A stretch of 64,000 nt of DNA, taken from assembly GCA_037962975.1 (NCBI GenBank), contig CM075669.1:250393351-250457350 (forward strand). The letters run 5' to 3'. The notes under the pieces were generated by a model. That model did not search any database and was not told the DNA's origin. It was given only the letters and a program-made list of their open reading frames with translations. A program made the position numbers and the translations under genes. The stretch comes from Clitoria ternatea. Taxonomy: Eukaryota; Streptophyta; Magnoliopsida; Fabales; Fabaceae. Position 1 is the stretch's first letter, and every line of letters starts with the position of its first letter. Positions 22,591 through 39,414 of this stretch are shown piece by piece.

Positions 22591-25139
22591 AAAAGTTTTT
22601 AGAAAAAAGATTTAGGTAGATATATTATTAATTACTAAATATAAATATTAAATATTTATCGAACCAAGTTTACTCAACCTTACATAAATTAATATTTATC
22701 AATCAACTTCTACATCAACAAATATCCAAATACAAATACTTCCTTGATGGTTACATTTTAGAAGAGTAGTCATTGTTTAAATTTCATAAAATATAATTTT
22801 ATTTTTTAAAATTACTCTTGTAGCACCCCCTTATATACACGAGATACATCTATTCTTCTTGCTTTTAAAATTTTTAGAAAGATATACACATTTATCACTT
22901 CCTATCTCGCGTATACAAGGACGTATATACATCTAATTTTCTTTGAATTTTGAAAGTAAAAAGTTTCAAATTATTCAGAATGATAAAATGAATTTTTAGA
23001 AAATCATAAGTGATCAAAGATTACAGTATCATATCTAAAGAGTAAGGTTTATTAAAGTTTACCATTTACCTTGAATTACAATCATCCAACTTAATATTGT
23101 ATTAAGGTAAACTAAAACTAAAGATTTAATACCTCTATTTCGACTATACCCAATCATTTCCTACCTTCAAACCATGTGATTTTGGAATCCTACTCTTGTC
23201 ACATCTCTTCTCCTATCCGATTGAGGATGAGACCAATTTACCCTCTTGTAATTTCATCCTTTCATCTTGAACTGCTAGCTATATATCATATAACATATAT
23301 TTTGGACACAGAAATTCAAACAAGAAGGAGTGAGAAACAGAATATAATACTTTACTGATAAGACATAAGCATAAGAGTTTTCACAATCTAATATAATAAT
23401 TTCAAACACAATCATATACATAATCAATTATAAATGTAAAGTTTTCATAACATAACAATTATACTTTCATTCACAATCACCCATATAGAATATCACAATC
23501 ACATGAATATCATGCAATGTTTTTAATACTACTATCTCATTCATTTTATGCATGTGGGCCCTTAAAGTTTTAGTTTGCACTGGGCCAACCAGGAGTTTAC
23601 ATTGTTCCATAATTCTGGATAATAATAACATAAATGCCTTCATGGCATATGAACAGCTCAACTGGCGTGGAAACACTTAGAGACTAGTCAGACTGAGAAA
23701 GTTTTTATTGTGAAAGTATCCGACACTAGGGAGCGACCCCAGGTCACCTGAAGCACCCTTTCACACCCTCTCATCTCAAGGCTTGCAATTAAGCATCCTC
23801 TAATGTATCCTCGGTTTCTATAATCTCTCCCCAAGCAATATCACATCTCATTTCTCTTTAATGATTCATGATGCATTAACTACTCGTATATTTAGTTGAT
23901 TAAGACCTTTAGAAACTCAATTATTAAATACCATAAAGGTTCATAAATCATCTCAATAAACTATACATTCCCATAAGTTCTTCTTTGAACTTCTGTTATA
24001 CAGAAATAAATTTAGTACAGTTTTCAAATTCAGATCTCATCAAAATTGAGTTTCCAAGCCTTAAATATCTCAAAACTTTCTCTTAAAAAAACTTCAGATA
24101 TTTACATAATCTTTCCCAATTTGAATCTTAACTAAATTGAGTTTAGAAATCTCGACTATAACAAAAATCCTTTAGTTATTTTATTAGGGAAAACCAATTT
24201 AAATTTCTAAAATAAAATATATATATTTTTTAAAATCATTAACTAAGAATACTTAAAACTATACAAATTTTCTTTAATTCAAGAATTAATTATCTCAACC
24301 TCTGATTTTCATAAAATAGCTTCTTTCTAATATTAGATTTTATTCTAGAGATTAAAAATAAAGTTAATGAAAATTATTTCTAAGAAGAAATAAAAGACTA
24401 AAATAATGATAAAATACTTTCTCTTAGAATAAAAATTTAAAGAGTAAGGTAAGAAAATTCTTACTGAGTTTTAACTTTTCATCATGTTTGCTATATGCTC
24501 AAACTCATATCACAAGATCATCAATCATAATCAAATATTATCAATCACAATATCATCAATCACAATCAAAAAATATCAATCATAATCAAATAATATCGAT
24601 CAAAATCAATAATAATTAAATACTAATAATTATAATCAAATCAATTAAATATAATTTAAATTTTAATGGTTATTTAAATTAATAAGATTAATTTTAAGTC
24701 TTTATAGTCCATTCCTCGCATAGGTCTATGTAGGTCCATATAGTCTAATTCTGGCATAGGTATATGGTTCAGTCCATACATGTCATAATAGTTCAAGTCC
24801 TTGCATAGGTTCAGTCCAGTTCGCATAGGTTATCCAAATATTTACATAGGTATTCAGATCAAGTTACACAAGATACTCAATTTAAAATTTATTATAAATT
24901 TTTAAGTTAAATAGTTATTATTTTAAAATAATAATATTATTAAATTTTAAAGGAGTAGGGGACTCCTCTCATTATTCTTATGTTTTTTCATATTATATTC
25001 CTATCTCATTCCCCCTTACCTCTTGTATCTTGGTTCGTGATGGAAAGTCTGTGCGCGTCTCGTCTCCAAGTTCTAAAATATACCAATTTCACTTTAAGAT
25101 AGTTATAAGATAAAAATTAAGATTTCTACTTAAAACATA

Positions 25140-25425
25140 AATGGTAAATTTTGAATAGTAAATAGTAAATAGTGAATAATGAATAGTAAATAGTTAATAG
25201 TGAATAGTAAATCATGAATAGTAATAGTAAATAGTAAACGTAAATAGTAATAGTAAATAGTAAAACATGAATAGTAATGGTAAAAAAGTAAATCGTAAAT
25301 AGTAAAAGTAAATAGTAATAGTAAATAGTAATTTACTATTTGAATAGTAATTTACTATTGAAATAGTAATTTACTATTGAAATAGTATTTTACTATTTAA
25401 AATAGTAACTTAAAATGATATTATT
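25140..25425. repeat. AATAGTAA-rich array with TTACTATT inversions
   Basis: About 280 bp of degenerate AATAGTAAAT units run up to about 25330. They are followed by four units of roughly 20 bp in which AATAGTAA is directly followed by TTTACTATT, its inverted copy. The array lies in the minus-strand solo LTR, downstream of its TATA box. Confidence 0.75.
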
Positions 25426-26477
25426 TCTAGTATAATAATAGATTTCTAAAAACGATATGAAAATAACTCTAAAAAATATAAAAGAGATGTATTCTTACCT
25501 TAGAATTTTAGCAGAACCTTCTTCCAAAAATTTTATTTCTCTCTCTTACTTCCACCACTATCTCCCTAGCACTACTATATTAAGAAAACTTAATCTAAAA
25601 TTGTGAATTCTAAAGAAGAATTCCTTCAGTATTTATAGGAAGGAAAATTACTATGCATTCTATTATTTTAATATAAAAGTACTGTGTATTTTTTGAAATT
25701 TAAATCCTGGTTATTGTGTATCTTTTAAAAATTCCGTACATACACAGTGTTTTGCATAGTAAATGTCGGCTGAATTATTAAGCCAAATAGTAACCTTTCA
25801 CTCGGTATATTTTAAATATTCAAAATTAGTCCTTTTTGAAATTTAGCGATATTATATCAGTTCTCACTAATTTTATGATAAGTAATATAAAGTTTAAGTT
25901 TTAAAAATCTAAAATTTTCTATCAATAAAAATTTATTGATACGTTTCCAATTTTTTAACGACTAGAAAAAATCAAGATTTTTCTCAAACCGATCATTTTT
26001 AGATAAGTCTACTTGAAATAGATTTTAAAAAATTTTCTTATAATTTAAATTCACTTTCTTATAAATATTTTTAATTTTAAGTCACTTTATATGACTGTAA
26101 ATTATTTAAAATATATTATTTTATTAAAATATTTCCAAAATTCCAAAAAATTTCATAAAATCATAAATAATACGTAGATCAAAAAGTTCTAAAGAACTAT
26201 AGTCTAATTCCTTCAAAATTTTATTTTAAAATTCTAATAAGAGTTAAATCACAAATATGTAAAAACATAAATATAAAACATAAAATAAAAGTTATGAATA
26301 ATAAATATATTTAAAATTCTTAATATGATTTCATTAATCAATGAATACTAATTAAGTCATTTTAAAATTCTTATTCAAAATACATAAATATTTTTATTTT
26401 ATTATTATTATTTTATTTTATTTTAAAAAAATAATTAAATATAAATACCAAAATTTCATAAAAAATGATAATAATAA

Positions 26478-29169
26478 TGTAACATCCCGGATATTTTAAA
26501 AGAACTTATGTGTAGTGGAAAATATTAAAAATTGTTTTAGGAATTTATTTGATATTTTTATGAATTATTGGAAAATTATAAATAATTAAATATTGTGAAT
26601 GTAAATAAAATTATTTGATTGGTTGATATAAATGAGGACCGATTTGAAGGAGAGGAGAGTTTGATTAAGCCGTTTAAATAAAATGGTAATGGGAATGGGG
26701 GGTAACCGGCTGGTGAGGTTATCGGTTGCCCCTGGGCCTTAAATAAAGGTGGTCTCTCTCTCTTTCTTCCCTTTATCACTCACATTCACGCGAGCCACTA
26801 TTTCTTTCTCCTTCATCTGCTTCTTTCTTCTTCGTCTTCTCCTTCCTCCATTGTTGTGAGTTGCATGCTCCAGAGGAGGACTCTGTTTGTATCAAAACCG
26901 TGTGATAAGCTCATTCCCGTGACCGTGGTCTCAAGGTGAGTCCATTAATCCGTTTACATTTGTGTTTCCTTGCCCCCTTTCGTTTCCTATGTTAACCGAG
27001 TGGCCATGCATGGCTGTGTACGGGTCTGTTCTCCACTCCTCTGGTGAGTGTGAGCTCGAAAGTGGTCCTTAGAGCTGAGGATGGTGTGAAGCTAACGGGT
27101 TTTTGCATTCCGACCCCGTAGGCAACAGATCAAACAACGAAATGCTGATTGACGGAGCTGGTACTGGATTAGGAAGTGAAGCAGTGGACCCAGTGCTCAG
27201 AGGACGAAATCGGCACCAGGAGCAGATTGTAGAAGCTTGGAACCGAGGTAAGGGGGGTGTTCGGGTTATGATTAATTAGAATAGGACATACTTCGTGTCC
27301 GAGTCGTTGAACTGTATGAACATGGTAAGAGATTGTTATTGAATGAAAGTTGTGTGTGTGTTTATGCATGTGTGAGTATGGACACCGATCGGTTGAGGAT
27401 CGGGTGTGTGTGTGTGGCTTATGATAATGATGATTTTGAAATGGTTGATGCTGTGACAATCGGTGTAGTGGCAATGTGAAGCCGGGCTTGACAAGCAGGT
27501 CGCCCGAGTGATGAGTATGTGTTATTGATGGTCGTTTGATATGAGAAATGTGAATTATATGTATGATTATATGGTGTGGGACGGCCGACGGTATGTTTAG
27601 CCCTTCATTTCCGGCTCCCGTGGTTTTTGTGCCCAGTTGAGCTACCCAGTGGTCAAGTAGGACCCAGTGGTCGAGGTGGAGAGTCAAGCAGGACTCGGTA
27701 AACCAAGCAGGGTTCACGGGGTGTCAAGTAGGACCCCCAGGTGAAGGCCGATCCTTTAGTATCCGGATACTAGGCGTCAATTTTGTATGAGAGTCAGTGG
27801 TGACAATTAAATTATTAGCTGTGATGTGTGTGTGATTAATTATATTTACCGAGTGCAATTTGCTACGTTTTCCGAGTATGATTTGATATATTGCCGAGTG
27901 AAATTTGATATATTCACTGAGTAGGAATTGATACATTGGCAGAATGCAATTTGATATGTTTGTTGAGAAGAGTTGATATATGTGCTGAATGCAATTTGTT
28001 AAATTTAACGAGTGTGAATTATTATGTTTGCCGAGTGGGAGTTAATTGTCGAGTATGACTTACAATTTGTTGATAAAGAAATGGAACGGAGTTTATATGC
28101 ATGTAAATTGTTAATTTCCGTTCTAGATTAATTATGATGTTAAACACTCACCCTTGCTGTGGTTTTCAATTTAGTAACCAGTGACAGGGAAGAGGTCGGA
28201 GCCCTGGAGGCGCGCCAAGTGGAGGACCGATGCCAAGGCCCGAGTGGTTTTGAATGAATTGTGTAATATATATGTATAATGAGTTTTCCGAGTGTGTGAT
28301 GCTACATGTTGCCTGTGTATTGAACTAAACTTTGAATGAGTATGCTGATTGACGTGAATATAAATTCTTGATGCTGTGGTTGGTGTTTATTTTGAGCGAA
28401 TTGTGTTTGTTGTAGCAGAGTCGATTGCCGGGCGAATCTTGCCCGAGCAGATTCATTCTTGTCCAAGCGAGGGCTGAGAGAATTACTTCCGAGTGAAGAA
28501 AGAGTAGAATGTTTCCAAGTGAAGATTAGGGTGCTTCCGAGTGAAGGTGAGAATGTTTCCGAGTGACTTATGCCCGGGAGAGCTTCTTCTGAGTAAAGTA
28601 AAGTTAAAGTATTTTCCGAGTGAGGATGCTGAGGGAACCCTTTCCGAGTAAAGGTTAGGAATGAGTCAAGTGTGGTATACCCGAGTGAATGAAAGTTAAG
28701 AGTTTTCCAAGTGAACCTTTTTTGAGTGATGTGAGGTTAAGCTGTTACCGAACGAGGGATAACCGAGTGGACCTATTTCCGAGTGAAACTCGACTTGTTG
28801 GCTTTCCTTGTATGTCTGGTTCGCGCGGGTTTAATGTGTGGCATTCACTCAAGCAAGTCGACACTCGCTTAAGCGACCCTCTCGGATTTCGCCTAGCCGA
28901 TCAGGGTCTTACTCAAACGAATGACCCTCTTGCCTTTGTTTCTCTTCCGCTGTTTCTAATCAACTCTATTTTATTAATGTATTTATTTTCCGATCGGTTA
29001 TTGTTATTTTGAGTATGCTTTATTTATTTTGAATGTATTTTAGAAAGGTAAATATTATTTTATATTATTTTATATTAAGACCGAGTGAATTTTTACTAAA
29101 CGTGAAAAATTATTGTGTAAATGATTAACCGGGTGTAAATAAAAAGGTAAATCGACTTGGGATGTCACA
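26478..29169 (+). mobile_element. Nested solo LTR (2.7 kb) with exact target duplication
   Basis: It begins TGTAACATCC at 26478 and ends GGATGTCACA at 29169, flanked by AATAA (26473-26477 and 29170-29174). It is the same family as 19856-22590: the CAAGTAGGACC block (27650-27735), the GAAGCTTGGAACCGAGGTAA site (27232-27251) and CACTCACCCTTGCTGTGG (28147) all match in order. It differs by an expansion of CCGAGTG repeats (27840-28800). A CTCTCTCTC leader near 26753 suggests the transcription start region. It is younger than the minus-strand LTR it interrupts. Confidence 0.85.
27840..28800 (+). repeat. Degenerate CCGAGTG repeat field in the nested LTR
   Basis: Roughly 30-bp spaced units with the core CCGAGTG plus GATATATT (27845-28040) and then TTTCCGAGTGA (28430-28800). 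The sister LTR at 19856-22590 lacks this field, so it expanded in one lineage. The 107-codon frame at 28689-29012 lies in it and is regarded as chance. Confidence 0.6.
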
Positions 29170-29252
29170 AATAAACTAACTAATAGTAAGTATTTCTTAT
29201 TAAAGATATATTAATATCTATTTTCTATTTGTGTTGGAAATGAGATGTTACA

Positions 29253-30146
29253 ACTCTCATTTAAATTTAAATTTTATCATCCCATATTAATTATACAAAT
29301 TTAAATTTTTTTAATGATAACTCAAAAAATATATAATAAATATTTCTAATTTTTTAGTTATTTATAAAAAGTAACACATCTTTTTATTTTAAAAACTTAG
29401 AGGAAATAATATTTATGAAAACCAAATTTCCCCGACCAAAATTCTTAAACCTTATTTCTTTCAACAAAACTCACTTGGATTACGTGCAATTTGAACTTAC
29501 CTTGTTGTGGTGTACAACGTGTTCATCATGCGGGATTAGACAAAGACGAAGGCCATTGACTTGTTTAGTTAAAAATATTAATGAAAACTTGTTTATCTTA
29601 AATTATATAAATAACTAATATTAATTATTATTATATTTTATTTTTATAACTTTGTTTTAATTTAGTTTCTGACCAGTCCCCAACTTTATTCTTATCCTTC
29701 CACTCAACCTCCCTTCTATTTTCTTGGGTTACGTGCTAACTCCATTCAAATACTAAATAAATATTTAATGTTTTAGTTAGGAAAATAAAATTATAAAAAT
29801 AAAAAATCTAATAATTAATATTAATATTTCTTAAAAAAATTTAAAACCTTGATTTAATTGTTCTAACAGCCAACGAAACAATGCGTTAGTTTTTATTTTT
29901 CTTCCGCTTTTGTCTTTTAACCAAATAATTATACGTTGTGCGTCACGTTTGCCCACAATGTACCAAATAAATGCCAGCCATTCCTTTAATCAACTCCAAC
30001 ACTGTGCCACACAAGATATTTTCGTTGCTGAAATCGTTTTAACTTTTGGGTCGTATCATTGTCATTAAACGCTTAAAACGTTATCTTTTATATTTTCATG
30101 GCTGAGAACTCTTTTTTTTTTTTTTTGGTAAATTGAGAACTCATAT
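29253..30146. other. Intergenic, upstream of the aldehyde dehydrogenase gene
   Basis: About 0.9 kb of AT-rich sequence with no supported gene. The 67-codon frame at 29415-29618 has no recognisable motif. Confidence 0.5.
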
Positions 30147-30160
30147 TCTATATATCTAAA
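30147..30160 (+). promoter_or_regulatory. Candidate TATA box of the aldehyde dehydrogenase gene
   Basis: TCTATATATCTAAA lies about 60-70 bp before the ATG at 30219. Spacing is acceptable for a short leader, but other AT-rich stretches nearby could serve instead. Confidence 0.35.
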
Positions 30161-30218
30161 ATATACGCAACTTTATTGTTTCTAGTTCTGGACTTCAACT
30201 TTCCCTTCTTGTTCTACC

Positions 30219-34398
<4,180 letters not shown>

Positions 34399-36720
34399 AA
34401 ATGCTACAATCATGTCTCCTCTCTCAGGAATTAGAAAAGTAATAAACAATGTATTAGGCCAGTAACTGGTGAGACTTATTTTAGTCAAAGGATCAAACTT
34501 CAGTTACATTTTTTTATCTCATGAGTTTTTAAATACCACGTGAGTTTATTTGTTGATTGGTATTATTGCAGTTGCTAGAATACCAGTACATATGCAACAG
34601 TATTTTTGAAAATGTTATTTTGAAAATAATTAAAATCTTCTTATCTTAATGTAATTAAAAAAATCTTTAAATGTTAGGTGTCGTTTTTTTTTTTTAAATA
34701 ATTTGTTTTTATTTTCTGTCTACATTTTTAATTATGAAACTACTAATTTTTGTTTTTTGTTTTTCAAAGTTTCTATAAGAAATGGTGAGAACAAAAAGAG
34801 ATGTTTTCACCGTTTCATATACAAAAATTGAAAAAACAAAAAATAAGATTTTAAAAAATATTTTCTGAACCCAAATGGCTTCTTAATTTCCTGTGGATGT
34901 TTTAAAAAAAAATTGAGGTTGTTTGATTTGATAAAACATTTTCTATTTTTTATTTTAATTAAAAAATTATCATAGTGTTTTTATCTTTAAAAGTTTGTAC
35001 ATAGTGTTTTTAGTGTTTTTTTATAAAATTTTAGAAAAGAAAAACTAGCAACTTTGTAACTAAAAATGAAACAAGAAATACAGAAAAAAGATATTTTCTT
35101 AAACCAAAGAATCTGTTAAATTTTGTGAAAATCTTAAAAGAACTCATCAATCCGAATTTTTCTCAATGCAATTAGCAATGGTTAGCATGGCAGCTAAGTA
35201 AAATAGTCTCTGAAGAAATAAAAAAAAATTGTCAAGAAGAAATAATTTTTTGTTAGTATGTAATTTGCATTTGTTATTTTTTAATTGAGGTAAACCCAAA
35301 TAAGATATATCAACTAGAAAAATCTTTGGATACATAAGTTATTCGATTCACCTAAGGGAGTTTCTCTTTGTGCCTACATTTATTCTCAACACACTACCTT
35401 CTCTCTGTAATTTCATTCAAACAATATACATTTACCCGTATTTGTATATAATGTATGTCAAGATTACAAAATTTGAATGAATTTTAAGGTTTTTTTTTTA
35501 TCCAATATGTTAGTTACCATGTAATGATTCAAGATTCGTGGTAGGTATAGACGTTCACTAATTATTGTGATAGTTTTTATATGACCACCATTTATCACAC
35601 TACTCTATCGTTCTTACAATACGATTCTATCACCCCTGACACCATCTTAATATCATAATGATAATCCATTAGTTTTTTTTATTGGAGATTATTGTTAGAC
35701 TATCATCGTGCCTCTCTCTGCCTTTGGTATTACTACAAGTTTAATAATCACTAGTTGTGTTAATTTTTTTTATTTTCCTCGTTCATTCATTCCTCTAAAA
35801 TTAATCATTGCATTGCATGGTGGTGCAGGTTGGCACATATGATTTTTGTGTCATTATCCATAAGGTACTTTACGATGTTATGTTCGTACGTTGTTTTCTA
35901 TTTTCTACATTTTTCGTGTTGCCCATACTTAGTAATCCGATGATTTAATAGGGAATTGGTTTTGTGAAGCAGATTTTTAATTTATGGACAGACAAACGTA
36001 ACATGGTTTGATGTTATCATAATACAATATCTAGGAATACTTATTTGTAGATGTCAAACTAGACTACAATATTTGGTTGCCTTTTGTTTTCATTATAATT
36101 TTTGAATCTCTTCAAGTTATGATTCACACTTACTTTCCGATCATAATTTCCAGGCTCATGTTTCCAATTTCTTTTAACGACATTCACATCATTTAGCGTT
36201 GGAAAAAAGGAGGGAGATGATGCGTTGAGAAAAAATATGGGTGCAGGAAGAAACTCCCTTCACCGAATTTGTCAGGTGTAACAAATAAGCCTGTATTAAA
36301 TCGGATTCGATCCACCATTTAAAAATATAAAAATAAATATCACAGTACCTAATTTTTAAAAATCTCACAGACTTAATTTTGTGTTAAATTTATAACTAAA
36401 TAAATTCTAAATATAATGGTAAAATTTGTGATTTTTCTCTCTCTTTTTTTTTTATAAATTTCATGTCATTTTAAAATGTAACGAGTCAATTATTCGAACA
36501 ACGGATTTAGTTGACCTTTTCTTCCTCATCAAAAAATAAGTTACATTAAATTGACCCTCTCATAAACTCACCTAACAATAAATCAATTTGTTTAAGTCGA
36601 TTTGACCTTATATATATATACACACATTGAAAATGGCCTTTTTAAAACCCCTTTTTTTTTGTGCTAAATATCTATATTTGTGTAAAGTTAAACCTTTAAT
36701 TTTTTTTTTAAATTTTTATC
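34399..36720. other. AT-rich intergenic sequence after the aldehyde dehydrogenase gene
   Basis: No gene supported. The segment 34670-35110 has T-rich and complementary A-rich halves (AAAATATTTTCT.., TTTGTTTTT..) that may be old foldback DNA. The rest shows no recognisable structure. Confidence 0.45.
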
Positions 36721-36833
36721 TATTAGATCCCTTTGTTTGAAAACTTGGTATTAGAATTGAACTAATGACCTATTACATAATGAATTGACTATTTAACCAC
36801 TAAACCACAATTTTATTTAACCATATACACATC

Positions 36834-36868
<35 letters not shown>

Positions 36869-37460
36869 CAAATTCATATTTTTTTTGTTAGTTTATTTAT
36901 AACATGGATAAAGTGAGTGTGTATAGTAATATATCAATTATATTATATATTTTTTAAAAATATAATAATCATAATATATTTAAATATATTTTTCATATAT
37001 TTATTATTATATATTTATTAGATATATTATATTTAATATATATTGTAAAATATATTGATTAAAAATAAATATTAAATATTTTAAATAATATTTACTGTTA
37101 AATATATTACTATTTAATGAATATATAATAATAGATATATAATAAAAATATATGTTTAAATATATGATGATTATTATATTTAAGAATAAATATTTCTAAA
37201 GATATATTTAATAAATATAATTTTCAAAATATCAAATATATAATATGACGTGTTAAGTTATATAAAAATATAAATAAACTAAATTTATATTTTTATTACA
37301 CACACTCATCTCATATATATCGAATTTGAATTAAGTATGAATTCCTATCTTAATATATAATAGTTGTTGTATATAACTTGTTGTCAAGTAGTTGAATAAG
37401 TGGACCATTATGCAATATATGTCATGAGTTCAAACCTCGTTCGATGTATTTTTTCAATTT
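36721..37460. repeat. AT-rich foldback with tRNA-like arms
   Basis: A 500-bp core of almost pure A/T (36830-37330), starting with a (TA)n run at about 36838-36865, lies between two arms that look like tRNA-derived pol III promoters facing outward. The left arm, read on the minus strand, has an A-box-like GTGGTTTAGTGGTTAA (36793-36808) and a B-box-like TAGTTCAATTCTAA (36751-36764). The right arm, on the plus strand, has GTCAAGTAGTTGA (37383) and GAGTTCAAACCTC (37425-37438). The layout resembles 54817-55530. No coding content. Confidence 0.45.
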
Positions 37461-38074
37461 TAAATTTTATTCATTTGTCAATGAACATCTAACATATAGA
37501 GTGAAATGAAAAAGTTATCAAACACTCAAGATAAGACCATGAATGATATGATAATCCTAGACAATATGATATTTCAACCAGACAAAAAAATATTACATGG
37601 TAGATGACCATTAGTCTTAATTAGTCACAAGTGAGATCTGTCAATAAATATATATTATATTTTATTAATCTCTCTCATGAATTTGTATCAATTCATAAAT
37701 CTATCAAACTTTCGTTGGATGAGACCATGAATGATGTGGTGGTCCTCCACCATAAAATATTTTAGCAGATCAGTAACATGTAAGAAGGGGACACAACTCA
37801 AACTATTTTCAAACATAAAAGACCTAATTAACAAAAAAAAACAACTTAAGGGTCTAACTTGACACAAATACAAAATATAAGAAACTAAAATATGTATTGT
37901 TTTCACAATTCAACACTTTAACCTACATCTTATCATCTACCAAAAAAAAACCTACATCTTATTTGACCTAATGTTTTATAATTGATGAAACAATAAAGTT
38001 TTTATATTTATAATATTAACAACATAAATGTAACAACACGACAATATTACCTTAAAAACAAAATTCATACTCTT

Positions 38075-38300
38075 TGTTCCTATCTAGTCGAAACAGGGTT
38101 ACTCGGCCTGTATATCTATTTTGTACATCGGTCTAATGAGAAATTGGTATTGTATCCTCAAGCTTAGTGTTGTGTTGTGGGGTGAATTTAGATGTCATCT
38201 GTAAAGATATTTTGATACTTAAGTCAGTACGATACAAGAGTACTGAAACCCAAGCGCAAGGGTTAGATAAAACGTACATTTGCATGTAATAAATGTTGAA
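38075..38300. mobile_element. Truncated Tat-type LTR remnant
   Basis: Starts TGTTCCTATC..GAAACAGGG, like the TGTTCTGTCCTGAATCGGGG start at 9609. It contains a GATGTCATCTGTAAAGAT..CTTAAGTCAGTA core matching the LTRs at 9609-10578 and 56593-57498. The far end cannot be placed; 38300-39150 shows nothing further. Confidence 0.4.
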
Positions 38301-39160
38301 TATTTATAAAGTGAGATGATAAATCCTCCTAATCATACCAACGTGGATACTTTTCCGTAAAGTGTAGAAAAAATTAATATAAATATAGTGAAGACGTTTT
38401 TCTAATATTACTTTGGTAAACACTTGTTTCATGAAACATTTCATGATTAAGTTTTTAATATTAAAAGAAATCCAATCACACCGTAATTTATTATACTCTT
38501 CGTGAATTTAATTAGAATACGCTATTGTTGGAAAATATTTTTAGTGGTAATAAACTAGTATGTAAACAAAAATTTAAATTTATGTGATAATTAATTTACA
38601 ACTAATACTTTCTGTATGTTTTAATTGATTGTAATGAGTTAATCTAATCAAAATTTTACCAGAAAAAATTTAATTCTATAGAGTTTGGTATATCTCAAAC
38701 AACATAAAATCAATATTAATCATTAAATTTTTTTATTTTTAAATCAACGTCCCATTTGATTACCGGTACTTCATTATTCCAGTTCAACACGTGTTATATC
38801 ACATTATTTTAAAAATAAAAGTTTGTTGTATTGGTAGTACCCCTTTTCACTTTCAGTATACTGACCTTACAAATTAGGAAGCTTCTTCGATGGTCGAATA
38901 TCTTTTGGACGGACCTAAATTTTCAAGCGAGCATACTAATGTTAATTAAATAATTCTTCACAAGATCAGATTATTTTCAATGATATTAATGTAATGTTAC
39001 ATTCTCGTTTGCCAAGTGGTCTCAATTTCAAGAGCAGCAAGGGGGTGAGTGAGTACTTCTTTTCCCCCTTCTTCACACTCACTTTTCTTTTCCAACATTT
39101 TTGTTCGTTGACCCATTTGTTTCATTCTTCTGCATAACATTAGGGAAACAATAGTGGCTT

Positions 39161-39166
39161 TATAAA
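39161..39166 (+). promoter_or_regulatory. TATA box of the aspartic protease gene
   Basis: GCTTTATAAACACAC is a good TATA match about 250 bp before the ATG at 39415, followed by a purine-rich leader. Confidence 0.5.
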
Positions 39167-39414
39167 CACACAATTTTCAGTTCAGTGTGGAGAAAGAAAG
39201 GCACCAAAAAAAAAAAAAAACAAAGCACAGTTAATAAGCAATTCCTCTTCTAATGCCAAGCTTCTTCTTTCCTTCAAGAAAAGAAGCAAAACCCAATACC
39301 CATTATGTGAATTATCCTTTTTCCACCAACAGGGACAACCCCATAATTTTGTTTCATCCAAATATTTCATATAAAATATAAAAAGAACTTTTTTGGATTG
39401 AGAAAGCAAGAGAG

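Larger units (their letters stand above)
22819..29252 (-). mobile_element. Solo LTR (about 3.7 kb, minus strand) split by a nested solo LTR
   Basis: On the plus strand it begins TGTAGCACCCCC at 22819 and ends GAGATGTTACA at 29252. The 5-bp flanks ACTCT (22814-22818 and 29253-29257) match exactly. Read on the minus strand it starts TGTAACATCTC, and a TATA box TATAAATACTG lies near 25632-25642, so the element was on the minus strand. Bases 26478-29169 plus one AATAA duplication are a later insertion; without it the LTR is about 3.74 kb. Only LTR sequence is present. Short frames within it are not convincing. Confidence 0.75.

Noticed and set aside
28689..29012. 107-codon frame in the CCGAGTG repeat field
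   Set aside because: It is composed of LTR repeat sequence with no conserved domain and is absent from the sister LTR.
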